A DNA stretch of 9,364 nucleotides from an uncultured Cellvibrio sp. (GCA_946886255.1 CAMPIG010000166.1:1-9364), one strand, 5' to 3'; numbered from the stretch's first letter, positions 1-7,899 are shown. Program-made: numbers and translations. Notes: generated from the sequence alone by a model not told the origin.

Positions 1-411
1 GCCGTGCGGACAATCATTCGCCACCATGTCGATGGGCATCAGGGTTTGCAATTATCCCAACTTGCCGAAGCCTTGAAAGAATTACCGGTTTTATCGATTC
101 GTAAATACGCCTATGAGCACGGGTTTGCTTTTTTCTGGCGCGCTATGAATCTGGATGATGACGAATTTGAACGTTGGTGTGAGGTTATTGGAAAACTGGT
201 AGAGACCTACAAGATCATTCAATACCGTGCCATGAAGCTGGCCGTGACGGCGGATGAAGATCTGGCGCGCGATATTTTTCAGTTGTTGGATGAGCAGGAT
301 CAACGCGAATTAAAAATCAAACAGCACTTGTATGCTGTTTTTCAAACCTGGTGTGCCACATGGGAAACAACCTCAGTCGGTAATGTCAGTTTATCGCCAG
401 CGGAGGCATGA
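1..411 (+). CDS. C-terminal part of an unidentified protein, possibly AsbE-like (petrobactin assembly)
   Basis: The frame is open at the left edge (GCC precedes a GTG at 4), so this is probably the C-terminal end of a longer gene rather than a complete 135-residue protein. The visible part is soluble and mostly helical by composition, with aromatic and charged stretches (FAFFWRAMNLDDDEFERW, then WCATW near the end) and no signal peptide or membrane segment. I do not recognise a domain from sequence alone. Its stop codon overlaps the start of the next gene by ATGA, so the two are almost certainly co-transcribed and translationally coupled. That gene matches AsbF, and in Bacillus asbABCDEF the gene before asbF is asbE, which acts in joining 3,4-dihydroxybenzoate to the polyamine. 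The AsbE assignment is therefore positional inference. A complete small hypothetical protein starting at GTG 4 is the alternative. Confidence 0.6.
   Translation, partial: AVRTIIRHHVDGHQGLQLSQLAEALKELPVLSIRKYAYEHGFAFFWRAMNLDDDEFERWCEVIGKLVETYKIIQYRAMKLAVTADEDLARDIFQLLDEQDQRELKIKQHLYAVFQTWCATWETTSVGNVSLSPAEA
402..406 (+). promoter_or_regulatory. Ribosome binding site GGAGG inside the upstream gene's 3' end
   Basis: GGAGG lies just before two adjacent ATG codons (408 and 411). It is only 1 base from the first ATG but 4 bases from the second, so 411 is the better spaced start. It sits in the last codons of the upstream gene, as expected for translational coupling. Confidence 0.6.
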
Positions 412-1271
412 TGATTAATTTATCGCTCTGTACGATTTCATTTCGACACCAGTTAATTTCCATCGAACAGGTGGCTGACTGGGCGCGCGCGCAACAATTT
501 CACGGCCTTGAACTCTGGGGTATACACGCACGTAATCTTGCGCAACAACCGGAGTACGATGAGCAATGGCTGGCATCGTTCGGTTTGTATACGGCTATGA
601 TCAGCGATTATCTGCCGCTGGACGGCGACCGGCACGAAGCCAAGGCGAAAGCGGGTATATTGTGCGAATGTGCCGGCCATTGGGGAACGCGCAAGATTCG
701 CAGCTTTGCCGGGCAACTGGCCAGTAATGCTGTGAGTCCCGATCAACGTAGGATGATGGTGCGGCGTTTGCAGCAGCTCTGTGATCAACTGGCCGATTAC
801 GGTTGTGAATTGTTGATAGAAACCCACCCGCATACGCTCGCCGATACCGCAGCATCCACGCGACAATTGTTGCAAGAAGTTGATCATCCTTCGCTGAAAT
901 TGAACTTTGATGTATTACACCTGTGGGAAGCGGGCGATGACCCACTGGCGGTTTATCAGGAACTCAAACCCTTCATCAAACATTTTCATTTAAAGAATAT
1001 TCGTGAGCGACATTTGTTGCCGCTATTCGCACCTGCCAATGTTTATTCGCCAGCGGGAATACGCGACGGCATGGTGTCGCTATTTGACGGTGAATTTGAT
1101 TACTCGACCTTTCTGACACAACTGGCTGCAGACATACACATGGAAGCCTCCCTGGAATGGTTTGGCACCCATGTGCAAGAGGTGTTGAAGCAGGACCGCG
1201 AACGTATTGCACGGCTTGTACAACCAACCAACGCCAAAGCATTTTTGCAGGCGCGAGCGGTTCCGGTATAG
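408..1271 (+). CDS. asbF: 3-dehydroshikimate dehydratase, AsbF-like (siderophore 3,4-dihydroxybenzoate synthesis)
   Basis: This is a 287-residue cytoplasmic TIM-barrel protein of the xylose-isomerase-like/AP-endonuclease-2 superfamily. It matches Bacillus AsbF, as I remember it, along its whole length: SLCTISFRHQLIS (6-18), ELWGIHARNL (35-44), MISDYL (64-69), KIRSFAGQ (96-103), ETHPHTLADT (138-147), EVDHPSLKLNFD (157-168) and ASLEWFG (247-253). AsbF converts 3-dehydroshikimate to 3,4-dihydroxybenzoate, the catechol used in petrobactin. Likely divalent-metal ligands and active-site residues are conserved (Glu138, His140, Asp168, His194, Lys196, Glu250). The length equals that of the family. 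The start is ATG 408 or ATG 411, the latter being better spaced from the Shine-Dalgarno. It is coupled by ATGA overlap to the gene before it. A sibling sugar-phosphate isomerase/epimerase function is possible but less likely given the specific motif match. Iron control is expected, but its promoter is outside the window. Confidence 0.88.
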   Translation: MMINLSLCTISFRHQLISIEQVADWARAQQFHGLELWGIHARNLAQQPEYDEQWLASFGLYTAMISDYLPLDGDRHEAKAKAGILCECAGHWGTRKIRSFAGQLASNAVSPDQRRMMVRRLQQLCDQLADYGCELLIETHPHTLADTAASTRQLLQEVDHPSLKLNFDVLHLWEAGDDPLAVYQELKPFIKHFHLKNIRERHLLPLFAPANVYSPAGIRDGMVSLFDGEFDYSTFLTQLAADIHMEASLEWFGTHVQEVLKQDRERIARLVQPTNAKAFLQARAVPV

Positions 1272-1747
1272 GTGACAGATTTATGGTGCCGTTGTTAACA
1301 GGACCGGCGCCGCCAACAATTCATACGAACACTACAGAAATTTGCGTTATTTCAAATAATGCTAACCTCCTTCTTGTATTCATTTTGACCATAGAGTAAT
1401 TTGCTTGCTGTCACGAGTTAGCTACATTCGACCCGTGTCAATATTCATCCATAAAAATATCCTGATGAGGGAGAAACCCAGCAGTTTCTTCACGAGGTGT
1501 ATTGCGCTTTTTATATACAAAAAAATAAAAATCATACGTAGTTATTGATGCAAGAAAGTAGTGCTCCATTCGGCGAAATACGTTTAAAAACCAACATTTT
1601 TATTTGTTAAAAACCTGGTAGTGATTTTTGTTCGCCATGTTTTTTATGGGGCGGACTATGTCTGTCAAATGTGGAGTGGTCTCTGCATCTGGTCTTCCGA
1701 TGCCGACTGCTCATCTAATAACAATGCAGCACTAGCGAGAGAAAATA
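1272..1747. other. 476-base AT-rich intergenic region upstream of the pectin methylesterase
   Basis: No convincing gene is seen on either strand. The region must hold the promoter of the pectinase pair, but I find no sigma-70 pair with good boxes and spacing, and no GG-N10-GC sigma-54 site. Two hairpins are visible. One has a 7-bp stem, 1285-1291 with 1305-1311, without a following U-tract. The other has an 8-bp stem, 1470-1477 with 1484-1491, with one G-U pair and loop CCAGCA. Neither is a clear terminator or riboswitch. The 3' end of the AsbF-like operon may be Rho-dependent. Confidence 0.6.
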
Positions 1748-3598
1748 ATGAAAACCGATAGCTTTATGCAAAATCTCATGGCTTTGGTGCCCTTCAAATC
1801 ACTGCTGGCAATAGCCGGGTTGTCTTTGGTTATCTGCTCGCCCTCCTGGGCAGCGTGTAGCTACACGGTCACGAACAATTGGGGTTCAGGATTTACCGCT
1901 GAAATCACCGTCACCAACAACACCAGTCAAACTGTGAACACCTGGTCGATTTCCTGGCAAGAGCCAGCGGCGACAGTGACTAATACCTGGAATGCAACCC
2001 TCAGTGGCTCTAACCCCTACAATGCTGCTTCGGTTGGCTGGAACAGCACCCTTGCACCGGGTGCCTCCGCCAGTTTTGGACTCCAGGCGAATGGTCGTGC
2101 TGACTCGCCACAACTCTCTGGCAGTTTATGTGGTGGTTCGGCGTCATCAATATCAAGCGTGCAATCCAGCCACTCCAGTGTGAGCAGCTCCAGTATGAGC
2201 AGTAGTGTAGAGAGTCGCTCCAGTTCTTCAGTCGCCAGCGAAACCGTGTGGACTTTCGAAGAAGATTCTGTAGGTTTTTGTGATGCATCAGGGGGAGTGC
2301 AGGACATACATTCCGGTTACACCCATATTGGTTTTATTGATACAGAAAATGTTGTTGGTGCTGAAATTATCTGGAGCGTGACAGCGGCTGACACTAACCA
2401 ATATGTGGCAGAGTTTCGTTTTGCCAACGGCAGTGGCAGTGGCAGAAGTGCCACCCTTCTGGTGAATAATAATGCGGTCCAAACCATAAACTTTGCGGTG
2501 ACGGGCGCGTGGAATCAATGGCAACTCATACGGGTGAATGTACCGCTCACCGCAGGCGTTAACTCCCTTAAATTGGTGGCGGAAACTGGTGGTGGTTTGC
2601 CTAACCTGGATAATCTGCGCATCACCGGAAACGGCATTACGCCGGCGGCTTGCCCCTCAACACCACCGCCAACTAACCAGGATTGCAACAGCATTACCAA
2701 TCAACCTATCTTGCGTGTAGCTGCGGATGGTTCCGGGCAATACAGAACTGTCCAGGCGGCATTAAATACGCTATCCAATTCCAATACGACACCTACGCAA
2801 ATTCGCATTAAACCGGGTGTGTACCGCGAGAAACTTGCTGTCACCAAGCCGTTCGTTACTTTTTGTGGCGAAACAGGAAAACAAGCATCGACCATTCTGA
2901 CGTACAACGATACCTCCAGCACACCTAACGGCAGTGGTGGCACACTGGGTACCTCAGGTAGTGCCAGTATGGCCATCACCGCCAATGATATTTCGGTGGA
3001 AAATATTACTATTGAAAACTCTCACGGTCCGGGGATTCAGGCGGTCGCGTTGCGCGTAAATGCCCAGCGAGTTCAGTTCCGCAATTGCCGCATGATCGGT
3101 TATCAGGACACGCTGTATGTCCACGGTGGTACGCAATATTTTCGGGATTGTCACATCGAAGGTAGCGTTGATTTTATTTTTGGTGGTGCCACCGCTGTTT
3201 TTGAAAACAGCAGGATTCACAGCATGACCGGTGGTACCGCATTAACTGCACCCAGTACAGACCAAAATGTTCCATTCGGGTTGGTATTTCTCGGTGGTGA
3301 AGTGACGGCTGCTTCGGGCGTAAGGGAAGGATCAGTTGCGTTAGGACGCAATTGGCGGCCATACGGTGCTGCTGCCTATATTCGTACCCGACTCGGTGGA
3401 CATATTTCGCCAGTGGGTTGGGTAAGAATGGGGGATAACACGCTGGATACTGCTCGCTTCTCTGAATACCTCACTACAGGTGCCGGTGCTAATTCATCAG
3501 CACGTGCACCCCAATCGACTCAATTATCTGCCTCGCAGGCGGGAGTTTACACCGTCAATAATATTTTTGGTTCATGGAAACCAGGTTTTAGTGAGTGA
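1748..3598 (+). CDS. pme8A: Secreted pectin methylesterase, CBM2-CBM35-CE8
   Basis: This 616-residue enzyme removes methyl esters from pectin (CE8), exposing polygalacturonate for lyases. A Sec signal peptide (about 1-36, SPSWAA before Cys37) is followed by a CBM2 (37-128) closed by Cys37/Cys128, with Trp45, 66, 81 and 98 available for crystalline polysaccharide binding. Next come a Ser-rich linker (131-165), a CBM35-like beta-sandwich (about 167-293), a short Pro/Thr linker, and the catalytic beta-helix (about 314-610). CE8 motifs are intact: GVYREKL, Gln431, YQDTLYV with acid Asp454, VDFIFGG with nucleophile Asp475, and LGRNW with Arg534 and Trp536. CBM35 modules of related Cellvibrio enzymes bind uronic acids, so this one probably targets pectin. 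The start is ATG 1748 with weak GAGAG at 1737-1741. The pectate lyase gene follows after 95 bases and shares the CBM2-CBM35 half. The symbol follows Cellvibrio usage as I recall it. Confidence 0.93.
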   Translation: MKTDSFMQNLMALVPFKSLLAIAGLSLVICSPSWAACSYTVTNNWGSGFTAEITVTNNTSQTVNTWSISWQEPAATVTNTWNATLSGSNPYNAASVGWNSTLAPGASASFGLQANGRADSPQLSGSLCGGSASSISSVQSSHSSVSSSSMSSSVESRSSSSVASETVWTFEEDSVGFCDASGGVQDIHSGYTHIGFIDTENVVGAEIIWSVTAADTNQYVAEFRFANGSGSGRSATLLVNNNAVQTINFAVTGAWNQWQLIRVNVPLTAGVNSLKLVAETGGGLPNLDNLRITGNGITPAACPSTPPPTNQDCNSITNQPILRVAADGSGQYRTVQAALNTLSNSNTTPTQIRIKPGVYREKLAVTKPFVTFCGETGKQASTILTYNDTSSTPNGSGGTLGTSGSASMAITANDISVENITIENSHGPGIQAVALRVNAQRVQFRNCRMIGYQDTLYVHGGTQYFRDCHIEGSVDFIFGGATAVFENSRIHSMTGGTALTAPSTDQNVPFGLVFLGGEVTAASGVREGSVALGRNWRPYGAAAYIRTRLGGHISPVGWVRMGDNTLDTARFSEYLTTGAGANSSARAPQSTQLSASQAGVYTVNNIFGSWKPGFSE

Positions 3599-3608
3599 TT
3601 TGTTGTAA

Positions 3609-3639
3609 CGGCGCTGAGCAATAACAGGGCACAGCGCCG
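3609..3639 (+). terminator. Intercistronic hairpin, weak terminator or processing/stability element
   Basis: A perfect 8-bp GC-rich stem, CGGCGCTG (3609-3616) with CAGCGCCG (3632-3639), encloses a 15-base loop. It is followed by AATTTATTGTT rather than a clean U-run, so termination would be partial at best. It lies between the methylesterase stop and the pectate lyase start. It may tune the ratio of the two mRNAs or protect a 3' end. Confidence 0.5.
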
Positions 3640-3693
3640 AATTTATTGTTGGATAATTTTAATAACACTTAATTTATTTAATCAGGTCTTGCT

Positions 3694-5604
3694 ATGAAAA
3701 CATCATCATCCTTTCGTCATGCGCAGAAATTGTTGCGGCAAACACTGGTTGCGGCCGGTTTGTTTTTTACACTGAACCCAGCCGCTTGGGCCGCGTGTAC
3801 TTATACGGTTACTAATAATTGGGGGAGCGGTTTTACAGCGGAAATCAACGTCACTAATAATACCGGTCAAACTGTTAATGGCTGGTCGGTGTCCTGGCAG
3901 GAGGCCGGTGCAAATGTCATCAATGCCTGGAATACAAATTTGACAGGCAGCAATCCGTATTCGGCTACATCGGTGGACTGGAATGGCACGCTAGCGCCGA
4001 ATGCCACAGCGAGTTTTGGTTTTCAGGCGAATGGCAGCGCGAGTACGCCAACAGTAGCCGGCAGTTTATGTGGTGGTAGTGTGTCCTCTTCAAGTAGCAT
4101 CTCCAGTATGCCGGTCAGTTCATCTTCCAGTTCTACGGCAACTACCAGTAGCGCCTCGTCGAGTTCGTCGATTAATTCGGCCCTCGTTATTCAGGAAGGA
4201 CAAACCGGCGTGTGCCGCGTTGATGGTGATCCTGATGAATCAACCAATAGCGGCTTTACCGGCTCGGGCTATGCAAATACCAACAATGCGCAAAATACCG
4301 CGATTGTCTGGGCAGTTGATGCCTCGGTAAGTAATCGTTATACCTTGACCTTCCGTTTTGCCAACGGCGGCAGTACCAACAGAAGGGGCGCTTTGCTTAT
4401 TAACAGCGGTAGTGGTGGTAACTACACCGTGGATTTACCAACGACAGGTGCCTGGACGAGCTGGCAATCGGCATCAATAGATGTAGATCTGGTGCAGGGA
4501 AATAATATGCTGCAACTGACTTCACTGACCTCCGATGGTTTGGCTAACATTGATTTCCTGTCAGTTGCAGGCGCTCCGGCAAAAGCGGGTTCTTGCAATG
4601 TTGCAAGCAGCAGTTCATCAAGTTCAAGTTCATCCTCCAGCGTTGCCAATGGAGAAATATTGCCGCAGGATGGCAACCCGGTGCACTCGCGGTTCAACAG
4701 TTTTAAAACAAAGTGGGGCAGCGATAAAGCCGATATTATTTTATCCCATCAATATACCAATGGCGGTTGGCCAAAAAATCAGGCATATGATTCAGCCGGT
4801 AGTGGCGGCAATGACCTGGGTACATTTGATAATGGTGCGACTTACACGGAGATGACTTATCTCGCGAATGTTTATCGCAACACTGGCACGACCAAGTATC
4901 GCGATTCGGTGCGCAAGGCAATGAATTACATTCTGAGCGCGCAATATTCTTCCGGTGGTTGGCCGCAGTATTATCCGTTGCGCGGCGGTTACTCTGATCA
5001 CGTAACCTTCAATGATAATGCCATGGCGCGCATACTGACCGTGTTACACCATGCTGTGCAAAGAACAGCACCTTTTGATACGGATGTTATTACCGATGAT
5101 CAACGCAGCAGGGCGCGAGCCGCTATCACTAAAGGTATTGACTACATCCTTAAATCCCAATGGCGGCAGAACGGTCAGCTGACGGTGTGGTGTGCACAAC
5201 ATGGTAAAGATGATTACCAACCGAAAGCGGCGCGCGCATATGAACTGGAATCGCTCAGCGGCAGCGAGTCAGTGGAAGTCATTGCTTTCCTGATGACGCA
5301 ACCGCAAACGTTGCAAATTGAAACGGCTGTTAAAGCCGGGTTGGCGTGGTACAGAAGCCCGAATACTTATCTTGCTGATTATGCGTATGACAATAGTGTT
5401 GAGCATAAGATTGTGTATCGTGCGGGCAGCAAAATGTGGTACCGCTTCTATGACCTTAATACCAACCGTGGCTTTTTTAGTGATCGCGATGGCGGTAAGT
5501 ATTACGACATCATGGAAATATCGGAAGAGCGTCGTAACGGATATAGTTGGGGCGGAAATTATGGCAGCAATTTGATTAACTATGCGGATAGTGTGGGCTA
5601 TTAG
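3694..5604 (+). CDS. pel10A: Secreted pectate lyase, CBM2-CBM35-PL10
   Basis: This 636-residue endo-acting lyase cleaves de-esterified polygalacturonate by calcium-dependent beta-elimination. Order: signal peptide (about 1-34, AAWAA before Cys35), CBM2 (35-126, Cys35/Cys126), Ser linker (129-161), CBM35-like module (about 164-292), a run of 12 Ser (305-316), and a PL10 (alpha/alpha)3 catalytic domain (about 322-636). PL10 landmarks are GGWPKNQAY (358-366), GTFDNGATYTEM (376-387), GGWPQYYPLRGGY (421-433), FNDNAM and KAARAYELESLSGSESVE (511-528). Aligned from memory to C. japonicus Pel10A, Asp379 corresponds to the calcium/+1-subsite Asp389, Arg514 to the catalytic-base Arg524, and Arg598 to the substrate-binding Arg610. 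All are present, so the enzyme should be active. The family member I recall is about 649 residues. AGG at 3684-3686 lies 7 bases before the ATG. The preceding gene makes its substrate, and transcription probably ends at the terminator 5650-5681. Confidence 0.94.
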   Translation: MKTSSSFRHAQKLLRQTLVAAGLFFTLNPAAWAACTYTVTNNWGSGFTAEINVTNNTGQTVNGWSVSWQEAGANVINAWNTNLTGSNPYSATSVDWNGTLAPNATASFGFQANGSASTPTVAGSLCGGSVSSSSSISSMPVSSSSSSTATTSSASSSSSINSALVIQEGQTGVCRVDGDPDESTNSGFTGSGYANTNNAQNTAIVWAVDASVSNRYTLTFRFANGGSTNRRGALLINSGSGGNYTVDLPTTGAWTSWQSASIDVDLVQGNNMLQLTSLTSDGLANIDFLSVAGAPAKAGSCNVASSSSSSSSSSSSVANGEILPQDGNPVHSRFNSFKTKWGSDKADIILSHQYTNGGWPKNQAYDSAGSGGNDLGTFDNGATYTEMTYLANVYRNTGTTKYRDSVRKAMNYILSAQYSSGGWPQYYPLRGGYSDHVTFNDNAMARILTVLHHAVQRTAPFDTDVITDDQRSRARAAITKGIDYILKSQWRQNGQLTVWCAQHGKDDYQPKAARAYELESLSGSESVEVIAFLMTQPQTLQIETAVKAGLAWYRSPNTYLADYAYDNSVEHKIVYRAGSKMWYRFYDLNTNRGFFSDRDGGKYYDIMEISEERRNGYSWGGNYGSNLINYADSVGY

Positions 5605-5649
5605 TCAGAGCATCAGGAAATAAATTTTTCTGAACGTATTTTGCAATAG

Positions 5650-5681
5650 AAAAAGGGAGCAGATGATCTGCTCCCTTTTTT
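5650..5681. terminator. Bidirectional Rho-independent terminator
   Basis: GGGAGCAGA (5655-5663) pairs perfectly with TCTGCTCCC (5667-5675) around a 3-base loop, flanked by five A's on the left and six T's on the right. It works on both strands and lies between the convergent pectate lyase (stop at 5604) and xylanase (stop at 5697) genes, so it serves both. Confidence 0.93.
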
Positions 5682-5696
5682 ACATCATCACATCAA

Positions 5697-7685
5697 TTAA
5701 TTACAAACAACACCACCAGCGCCGTTTTGGCTGTTACACGTACTGGTGCTGATACAACTGCGGGAGTTTTCCCAACCCCAACCACTGGTCTGAATCTGGC
5801 AGGTCGGATACAGCGTGCCATACCAATTACATTGACAATTAGCACCACCGTTATTGCCGCCGGTGCTGCTACTGCTACTACTATTTCCACCACCATTATT
5901 GCCACCGCTTGAACCCGAAGGCGCTACTGCACGACCGGTATTGGGATCTATGCGACCGGGGCACAAACCTTTCGCGCGCAAGTTGGTAGCGATTTGTGGG
6001 ATGGCCGCGTTCGTGTTGGCATAACTGCCGTCGTGCATCAAGATAACCTGGCCGTTTTGCAATTGATTTGCAGCATTGGCAATCGCGCTGGCGCTCGCAC
6101 CATTCCAATCCTGTGAATCCACATCCCAAGTGATCAAGCGCAAACCTAATGCTTGAGCAGCTTGCTGAATGGTTGAATTTACAGTGCCATAGGGTGGGCG
6201 GAATAACGTTGGTTTGGGTGCGCCTGCATTTTGAATTGCCTGGTTGGTGCGATTCAGTTCATCGTAAACTTGCTGATAGCTGTAGCTGCCCATTTGCGGA
6301 TGGGTATAGCTGTGGTTTTGCACTTCACCGACCGCGCGCATCTGCGTAACCAGTGATGGATTGCTTGCCACATAATTACCCTGACTGAACCAGGTAACCG
6401 GTGTGAGACTATTTTGATTCAACAAGTTAATCAGCGTTGACGTATTGGAGTTGGGACCATCATCAAAAGTGATGCCCACGTAACCGCTGCAATTGGTGTT
6501 TCCACCGTTATTGCCGCCTGATGAACTGGTAGAACTGCTGCTGCTATTCCCACCGGTATTACCACCGCCACAATTCCCGCTGAAACAATCGTAGGTGAAA
6601 CCAAAACCAATCACACCACTGCAATGCATAGTTTGTGAATAGGCACCGCCACCACATTGGTTATTACCGTAAGTCGCCGTGTTATACTCCATATCCTCCG
6701 CTTGCCGGGTTTCACCATTCACCTGGATGTAATCCAGGATCACATCGCGGTTGGTGCCATCGTTGGTGAATTCCACCTGGATATCGCCGGATGCACCGCC
6801 GGTATAGGTGTAATTCTGGTTGCTGGTGGTTAAAGTCCAACTGGCCACCGCCGAACCACCGACGCGCAAGCTGATACGCTCATCGCCGTTGGTGCCGCGT
6901 GCACGCACCGTAATGCCGCCACCGGTGCCACCGCCATTACCGGCACTGCTGCTGTTGCCAGCACTGCTACTGCTGTTACCGCCACCATTATTGCCACCGC
7001 CGGTACCTTCACTCACTGTTATGTCCGAACTGCCACGGCTTTGGTAGCCTTCCGTTGCCAGCACCATGTAATCATGATTGCCCAGGTTCAAGCCTTGGCT
7101 GGCCCAGTAGTTAAAATGGTTTGCCACGGTGATGGTGCCCGAGATATTGCCGAAACCTTTTTTGGGGTTTCTCACGCTGAAGTATTGATAGAAGGTGCTG
7201 CTATTGCCTTCGATGGATGGCTGGTTAACGCGCTGGCATCGACGCACATTGTAAGTTGCCCCATCGCTCTGAAAGCTGCCGAAGTTTTGTCCGCCAGAAC
7301 AGTTCGCGGGATTATAGGAACCGTAACTTTCAATTACGTAGTACTCGATCAGTGGGCCGCGCGTCCAGCCATATAAAGCGAGATAGGAGTTTTGCGAATT
7401 ATCGACGTTATAGCTGCCGGAATAATTCACCACCTTCGGCCCGCCGGGATTCCAGCCCTTACCACCGACCCAGTTGTTGGTGCTATTGGACCACTGGGAC
7501 GTGTAACGCCCAGCCGCTTGCAAGCCGAACGACGCATCGCCGGAATCTTTCCAGAACGAGTAATAAAAACCGTTGTGGGTTCCCGTTTGGTTTGACGTTA
7601 AGGTTTGCGCATTGGTGGTGGTTATGCCAAAGGCGAGGGCACACGCGAATGCCGTCGCCAGTTTTTTGCCGGTGAGTAATTTCAT
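5697..7685 (-). CDS. xyn11A: Secreted xylanase/acetylxylan esterase, GH11-CBM60-CE4-CBM10
   Basis: A 662-residue bifunctional enzyme. GH11 cuts the xylan backbone and CE4 removes O-acetyl groups that block it. Order: signal peptide (1-26, cut at TNA/Q), GH11 (about 29-225; nucleophile Glu114 in PLIEYY, acid/base Glu212 in ATEGYQS), Gly/Asn/Ser linker (about 227-256), CBM60-like calcium-dependent module (about 257-373, ending in a Cys-rich [13 protein letters not shown]...CFSGNCGG segment), second linker, CE4 (about 399-588), third linker, and CBM10 (about 617-662, CNWYG...[10 protein letters not shown]). CE4 motifs are complete: TFDDG with Asp408/Asp409, metal-binding His458 and His462 in NHSYTHP, RPPYG, DVDSQDW and ILMHDG with His551. 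The start is ATG at 7685 because GGAG lies 7 bases upstream and the signal peptide then begins MKLLTGKK; the longer TTG start at 7718 adds a poor N-terminus. The architecture matches C. japonicus Xyn11A/XylE as I recall it. It is convergent with the pectinase pair. Confidence 0.94.
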   Translation of the reverse strand: MKLLTGKKLATAFACALAFGITTTNAQTLTSNQTGTHNGFYYSFWKDSGDASFGLQAAGRYTSQWSNSTNNWVGGKGWNPGGPKVVNYSGSYNVDNSQNSYLALYGWTRGPLIEYYVIESYGSYNPANCSGGQNFGSFQSDGATYNVRRCQRVNQPSIEGNSSTFYQYFSVRNPKKGFGNISGTITVANHFNYWASQGLNLGNHDYMVLATEGYQSRGSSDITVSEGTGGGNNGGGNSSSSAGNSSSAGNGGGTGGGITVRARGTNGDERISLRVGGSAVASWTLTTSNQNYTYTGGASGDIQVEFTNDGTNRDVILDYIQVNGETRQAEDMEYNTATYGNNQCGGGAYSQTMHCSGVIGFGFTYDCFSGNCGGGNTGGNSSSSSTSSSGGNNGGNTNCSGYVGITFDDGPNSNTSTLINLLNQNSLTPVTWFSQGNYVASNPSLVTQMRAVGEVQNHSYTHPQMGSYSYQQVYDELNRTNQAIQNAGAPKPTLFRPPYGTVNSTIQQAAQALGLRLITWDVDSQDWNGASASAIANAANQLQNGQVILMHDGSYANTNAAIPQIATNLRAKGLCPGRIDPNTGRAVAPSGSSGGNNGGGNSSSSSSTGGNNGGANCQCNWYGTLYPTCQIQTSGWGWENSRSCISTSTCNSQNGAGGVVCN
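5890..7000 (-). repeat. Repeated Gly/Asn/Ser linker DNA inside the xylanase gene
   Basis: The three interdomain linkers share low-complexity [16 protein letters not shown] coding DNA. A 19-base exact repeat occurs at 5890-5908 and 6982-7000, and a near copy lies around 6500-6516. The coordinates span the outer copies. Such repeats allow in-frame recombination that could delete CBM60 and CE4. Confidence 0.7.
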
Positions 7686-7692
7686 TATTGAT

Positions 7693-7696
7693 CTCC
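7693..7696 (-). promoter_or_regulatory. Ribosome binding site GGAG of the xylanase gene
   Basis: On the minus strand GGAG lies 7 bases before ATG 7685. This spacing decides the start, against the in-frame TTG at 7718. Confidence 0.75.
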
Positions 7697-7835
7697 ATGC
7701 TGTTGCCCTCTCAACCAATACCGCCTATAGAGAAGGAGAGGTTGTTGGTAGCTCATCCTGTTCATTGCAAACAGGTGCTGTTATTTCAGGCGCCACGATT
7801 ATTGTTAAAGCTCTGTTGCGTCCTGAAGAGCGCTA

Positions 7836-7863
7836 TTTATAAGGGGTTGAGATATATTGTCAA
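7836..7863 (-). promoter_or_regulatory. Sigma-70-like promoter of the xylanase gene
   Basis: On the minus strand a perfect TTGACA (7863-7858) and TATAAA (7841-7836) are 16 bases apart. Transcription would start near 7829, leaving a leader of about 145 bases before ATG 7685. The -35 box lies in the first copy of the 23-bp tandem repeat, so a protein bound to the repeat would act directly on RNA polymerase access. Confidence 0.65.
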
Positions 7864-7899
7864 TAAAACTATATGTATATTGTCAAATAAACTATATGT
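7854..7899. repeat. 23-bp tandem repeat (two copies) over the xylanase -35 region
   Basis: Two head-to-tail units, 7854-7876 and 7877-7899, agree at 21 of 23 positions; the two differences are adjacent (TA against AT at unit positions 11-12). Each unit contains TGTCAA, which is TTGACA on the minus strand. Two turns of helix per unit places both copies on about the same face of the DNA, as expected for paired operators. This is inferred; no known regulator motif is recognised. Confidence 0.7.

Noticed and set aside
1285..1311. Hairpin after the AsbF-like gene as a terminator
   Set aside because: The 7-bp stem has a 13-base loop, one G-U pair and no U-tract after it.
1463..1477. CTGATGAG...GAAAC resembling a hammerhead ribozyme core
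   Set aside because: Only three bases lie between the two core motifs, so stem II cannot form, and there are no matching stems I or III.
1616..1634. Sigma-54 promoter upstream of the methylesterase (TGG...TTG)
   Set aside because: The -12 element lacks GC at the required 10-base spacing from GG.
4604..4648. Short repeats at 4604-4648 as a CRISPR or microsatellite
   Set aside because: They encode the 12-Ser linker of the pectate lyase with mixed serine codons; there are no spacers.
7041..7675. Long plus-strand open frames opposite the GH11 domain
   Set aside because: They are antisense shadows of a strongly conserved enzyme and have no family motifs of their own.
7686..7718. Longer xylanase start at TTG 7718
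   Set aside because: It adds 11 residues before a normal signal peptide; the GGAG-spaced ATG at 7685 is clearly better.
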